Shown here: piece by piece, positions 59,425 through 64,000 of the stretch
How positions within the stretch are numbered: the stretch's first letter is position 1
Layout: each line of letters opens with the position of its first letter
NCBI GenBank assembly: GCA_033297075.1
Contig: MU858136.1
Location: 62,001-126,000, forward strand
Source of the DNA: Rhypophila decipiens
Lineage: Eukaryota > Ascomycota > Sordariomycetes > Sordariales > Naviculisporaceae
Direction: 5' to 3'
Length of the DNA stretch: 64,000 nucleotides
Made by a program: the position numbers and the translations under genes
Notes under the pieces: model-generated
The model's input: only the letters and a program-made list of their open reading frames with translations
Told to the model about the DNA's origin: nothing
Databases searched by the model: none

Positions 59425-62400
59425 CGGGGCAAATAATAGGCGTGAGATGTTGGCTCAACGCGGGCTATGCTCTGTGGGTCTGGGGTTCCCCAAGAAGAAG
59501 AAGCTCTCGTTCTCCTTGGGATTTTGGCTTCTTGTTCAGGGGCCAGCAGCTCAGAGCACTTGATTTTATAGTGGTCGAGTGTATGGTGCCTTGTTGCATA
59601 CGGGTAGTATTGGTGCCAAGAAGGAGAGGATATCGCGAATACCGAGACTTCGTGTACGTGATCTCGGCACGAGGTCTCGTGGAAGTGTTTAGTCTCAACG
59701 GCGGAGAAGATGAGATGGATGTGGAAAAGGAAGATGTGGGTTCCAATCGGGGACAGCGAGAAGGTAATGGTTATGGTCTCCAACGATCTGGTTGGTACCT
59801 GTCTAAGAAAGCGCCGACCCAATCTGTGCCTTGGCGGCTTCTCGGGTGCTTGTCGAAGGATGGCACTGTATTTGCCCGAGGCGCAAATCCAGGGCTCAGT
59901 CGTTGGTTTGTGTTGATGAAATTCCAATAACAAACGTGTCAAGAGATCATGAGAATGGAGACAACAAGCAAGAAAGTTGTTGGGTAGATCTGGCAGGGCT
60001 GTCAAAGGAAGGGAGAGAAAAAAATCAGAGACTACCAACCTGATCGTCAATCACCTGGACCTGACTGCTACCCCCCAGCGTGAAAGCCAGGTAATTGTTG
60101 TTCTGTAAGACGATTCGCTGACGAATGACGCGAAATGTTCCAGCTTACTCGATGCAAGTACCACATCGAGCATTTCCCGGTATACTGTGGAGGCGAAAAG
60201 GCGAGGAGTCACATTGATCATCGCGGGAAGGTACTCGTGAGTGTTCCTGCCCTGCACTGGCAAGAAATGGATGCCATGACTGCATGACCATCCTTTCCAT
60301 CCACACCGTTCCGTAAGAGGTACTCCTGTTACCGATACATACTGCATCGCGTGTGCATTTAGAAGTGCTGTTTGTTATCTTCCATACCCAACAACTCGCT
60401 AATGATATCAACCAAGTTCTCTTCTCCTGTTCCCAGCTATTTGACCGTCGGGCCTGATGGCGGCAAACCTCCGAACTCCCATCCTGTCACTGTCACAGCA
60501 TCACAACAGCTTTGTCGTGTTTGCTCTCCTCGCCCAAGCAGAATGGAATAGATACTTGGCAACTTGGCGACGGCGAAATCCATCATCGGGTCTTGCGTCG
60601 TACTCCCCAAGGCTACGATCAGTGGAGCCCAGCTTGCACGCCGTCAGTTTTGGGCTTCGAAGGAGGCAAAATGGTGATAGTGGCCGTTTTAACAGATTAC
60701 TGGATTGGGCACTAAGACCCCGTATTCCATCAAGACCCTGAAAAAGAAATCGTTTATAGTGTAACCTAATATGATAATGCAGAATTGAGAATACAATCTA
60801 ATTTCTAGCACTTCTGCGACACGGCACTTTGCAGTCGATGAACCACACTCCGTATTGCTGGAGGTTTTGCTGGTTGTTTGGGGTCCAGGGGTGGGACAAG
60901 TGACGTCGGCTGGGTCGCGACTTGCACGACCATAACATCATTGGGAAAACGAGTTGGGCGAGGAAGGATAACCAACTCTAACCAATAGCATCAAGGCTCC
61001 TAACAGCGCTAAATGGCGGGGGGCTGCGCCACCTCTCTGGTGAGCCTGGCCTCTCTTTCTGTGCTTCCTTGGCACTTTTGGGTGGCTGGGCCCCTGTAAC
61101 CCGACCAGCCCGACAAAAGGTCAAGCACATTTTCACGTTGAACCCTGATCCAAGCTATCGGTTTATGATTGAGGAGACATCCTTCCAAATGGCACCTTGT
61201 TTGATTGCTTCTAGAACAAATCCTCGTGACTTTTCTGCCCTTCTCAGCATCTGTTGCTTACTGGTCCTGCCGGAGCTAACTGGAAATATCGCCGGTCCAG
61301 GACAGAGGAAGCGGGGCTCGCAAGGAGACACCGACGGCATTGCTCCCACTCTTCTGGAGACACCTGCCGGCTGTGCTGAGACGACTTCACTCCATGGATC
61401 GAGCTCCCATATCTAACCGCTCGAGCAATCATACGTGTCCTGGTCGGGTATCATTCTCACCCATCACAGATGGGTAGGCTCAGCCAAAGGACACTCCCCA
61501 GCGAATTAGCGGGCACAAGTTATTCGCTTCGCTCCTGCCGCGACACACGACACTCGTCCACAACGTCAATGAGGCTGTGAGAAGATAACTCGACAAGCGC
61601 TGTGAATGATACCCCGGGATTGCCAGTTGAGAAATGACCTTCGCGATAGTATCCCCATTCACCACTGGCACTGCTGCATCGACAACATACAATATATTGC
61701 CCACACATCACTGGCTGGCACCTATCTCAGACCTCAAACCTCACCACCTCAGCCCACCTGCTGCCTGGTCAGTCTGGACGCCACAGACTCTGCCCCGTTC
61801 TCTGTTCCGTTGCTGTGAGGAATGACGGGAGAACCCTAACCAACCGATCGGAGACAACGTGCGTGCGGCTAAGAACAGTGTAGATATTCTGCATACATGA
61901 TACATTATACCTATCTCGGCTTTGCTAATACCTGATACATCACCGACAACCGAGCCTCACTTCCTCTCGCATCGGGGTCTCCTCAGCTCCCCGCCTAGGC
62001 TCGCGTTCCAATCGGTGATATATTCCTTCCGCTTCCAAGTTGTATGACAGACGACCATAGAGTTCCGGCTATCGGCAACAAGGTATCACGTTCCTACTCG
62101 TCGGGGAGCAATACCGACGTTCAATCCATGACCGAGGGGTGCCGGACTGTACTCCAATAATATCGGGGCTAGAACCGGCTGCGCCCCGATTTCCTCACTA
62201 ACGGTATGCACGACACACCTTGGGCTCTTGGGCAACTTCACCGTGGGATCAGTTCCCCGAGTCACGAGATGGACATGTCAGAGTCTCTCCACAAGAACTT
62301 GTTCTCCACGGTACTACATGTGCGCCGGACAATTCCCAATGTCGGCGAGGACTAATAGGGAATTGGCTGCATACTAATCGCAGACTCAGAGTTACATGGC

Positions 62401-63690
62401 TTCAACGGATGAGCCACGGGCAAAGTCACATTAATCAGCCCCTAGCAGTCATGACTATCTCACTGATATGTGATTTACAAGTTGAAAACGCAACCGCCTG
62501 CAGGGCCAGAGCAGAAAAGGAGGCCCGGCAATACCAGTCACCGAGAAAATACGACTCATACCGAATCCAGGTTAGGGATATGCACTGAGCCTTTGTCCCG
62601 AAAGTCTCTCTACACTACCTGAACTTTGTTTCCTACTTGCCGAGTGGTCCGAAGTTGTTACGATCCTGGACACTTCGCTATTCCGGCTCAATATTGCTGG
62701 TGCCGCTCATAACCGCCCACTGAACCGAGCCACGAAAGCATGCTATAATTCCCAAACTTCGTTCTGTGCCGCTCGCTGTGATATGGTGTGATCTCCTGAC
62801 ATCCTGGATGCGAGAAAGAAGGTGATGTGATTGCGGCTCTGCTAGCCTTACACACCTTACCAAGGGACCTTGTGGGGCAGACATCAAGGTTCATCGCCCA
62901 CACGAACCACACCAACAAAACCGGTTGGTGATTAAAAGTGCACATGCATTACCTCTTGGCAGTTCTTCTGTCTTTTGAAGTCTGGGGCAATGTGCTCGTT
63001 TCTCCGCATCATCCTCATGGCACGGAGAATAAAGCTGACAAACATCATGGTTGACGTCGTGCTGCCCTCCTTCTACCTCAGCCTTGGGACTTGTAAAATC
63101 ATTGAGAATGGGGCTCGGGTCCGTATCCCGATACATAGGTATGTAACTATGCAAGAGCTAAGTACTGTAGATAGGTATCTTGAGAGGCCTCATCGACGAG
63201 AAGCCCCAGCACAGCAATGCCCAATTAGTGAGGCTCTTCGGAGGAACACCTCACCGACAAGCAATGAACGGCCAACTGGGAAAGCCGCCATGACGGAGTA
63301 CCGGCTCTATCTATGACATATCCTCACGAATCAGGCACAATGGTCAAAGTAACGACCCATCATCTTGACGATGACCACACAAGCAGAAAAATGAACACCC
63401 AAGACAAGACCTCATAGTATGACGAAAAATAAAATATATTCAATAAAATATCAGACGCCAATGACCACAATATCCTGATAATCCAACCTCAAACACTTTT
63501 ATTCGGGTATCTGGTATCTGCTTGAATGACACTTTTAGTTTTAGTATTCCCCTCACGTATAGCATTGTGATGCATTTCCAACAGACAGTACAATATCAAC
63601 AACAAGAGATGATGTAACAATCCAGCGACACGGTCTACAGATAATCTCAAGTCCTGCCTCCTTCACCGACGCCCATCATCCCACAGCACC
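59425..63690. other. 4.3 kb gene-poor region
   Basis: Contains the promoter and leader of the Arg-Asp-repeat gene, and no gene I can support. At 60016-60420 the minus strand has two coding-like stretches (see findings). ACTCCGTA at 60847..60854 and ACGGAGTA at 63293..63300 are further copies of the dispersed motif. No tRNA or rRNA was recognised. Confidence 0.5.
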
Positions 63691-64000
63691 TTAACTCGTC
63701 TCCTCCCGAACAATTACATTACGACCGCCCCGCAGCAAGGTAGCCTCCGATAACCTTACAACAGAGTAAGCCGCCCGTTTCTTGCTAAACAACAACCCAA
63801 TCTCTCTCTTGCTCCGCTTCACAATTTCGCCGCCCGACCGGACTCTCTCGGCCGACGGCTTGAAATCCGCCTTCAGGCCCAAAGGCAAAGGTCCCATGGT
63901 CAGTACTTGCACCATCGCCTTGCTGCTGCCGCCCTTACCCTTCTCTTCTGTACCCAGAGCCTTCTGAGACTTCTTGATGAAAGTAAGCGCCTCGGCTAGC
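63691..64000 (-). CDS. 3' end of an unidentified gene, cut by the window edge
   Basis: A minus-strand frame is open from the right edge through 103 codons to a stop at 63691. It begins in the middle of the coding sequence (LAEALTFIKKSQKALGTEEK), so the true start lies outside the window. It ends RGGRNVIVREETS. The sequence is Lys/Arg-rich and compact, with no repeats, and looks like a real protein, but the family is not recognised. An intron near the edge cannot be judged. Confidence 0.6.
   Translation of the reverse strand, partial: LAEALTFIKKSQKALGTEEKGKGGSSKAMVQVLTMGPLPLGLKADFKPSAERVRSGGEIVKRSKREIGLLFSKKRAAYSVVRLSEATLLRGGRNVIVREETS

Noticed and set aside
59418..60050. 210-codon minus-strand ORF upstream of the Arg-Asp gene
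   Set aside because: It starts only at TTG, overlaps the real start codon of that gene in another frame and shows no domain; it is probably leader sequence.
1..64000. CRISPR arrays, operons, ribosome-binding sites, phage or plasmid features
   Set aside because: The window is eukaryotic nuclear DNA with spliced genes; none of these features is present.

Overview
The window is nuclear DNA from a filamentous ascomycete, most probably a Sordariomycete. The evidence is single genes on both strands, short GT-AG introns (about 44-112 nt) with CTAAC/CTGAC-like branch sites, compact exons, pyrimidine-rich leaders, and a gene set typical of these fungi (GPI-anchored aspartic protease, C2H2/fungal_trans regulator, SRPK-like kinase, chitin-deacetylase-like sequence). 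The species is inferred from gene content only.

Layout. 0.1-1.3 kb: a complex I assembly factor (NDUFAF6 type). 1.3-6.6 kb: a 5 kb stretch with no supportable gene. 6.6-19.5 kb: an Ldb19/Art1-type arrestin, a GTPBP1-type GTPase, the U6 snRNP protein LSM3 (four exons, one GC-AG intron), a mitochondrial ATP13/PPR-like factor, the GPI-anchor deacetylase PIG-L/Gpi12, a four-helix membrane protein, and a chitin-deacetylase-like gene interrupted by one in-frame stop. 19.5-32.1 kb: a 12.6 kb gene desert holding a clear non-autonomous hAT element (357 bp, 22-bp terminal inverted repeats, 8-bp target duplication). 32.1-36 kb: a large two-finger zinc-finger regulator. 39-40.3 kb: a delta-12-type fatty acid desaturase. 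41-52.4 kb: MOSC protein, SRPK-like kinase, alpha/beta hydrolase, an unknown small protein, a zinc-less MDR oxidoreductase and a GPI-anchored aspartic protease. 52.9-59.4 kb: a four-BRCT Dpb11/Rad4/TopBP1 protein facing an unknown protein with a long Arg-Asp repeat. 59.4-63.7 kb: gene-poor. The 3' end of one more minus-strand gene is cut by the right edge.

The genes are mostly unrelated housekeeping and regulatory functions, and I see no biosynthetic gene cluster. Mitochondrial factors, RNA processing, membrane-lipid work, trafficking and DNA-replication checkpoint functions are interleaved. The most notable structures lie outside the genes: the hAT-type element, a dispersed 9-bp near-repeat (TACGGAGTA/TACTCCGTA) found only between genes, and the boundary between a disabled enzyme gene and the desert.
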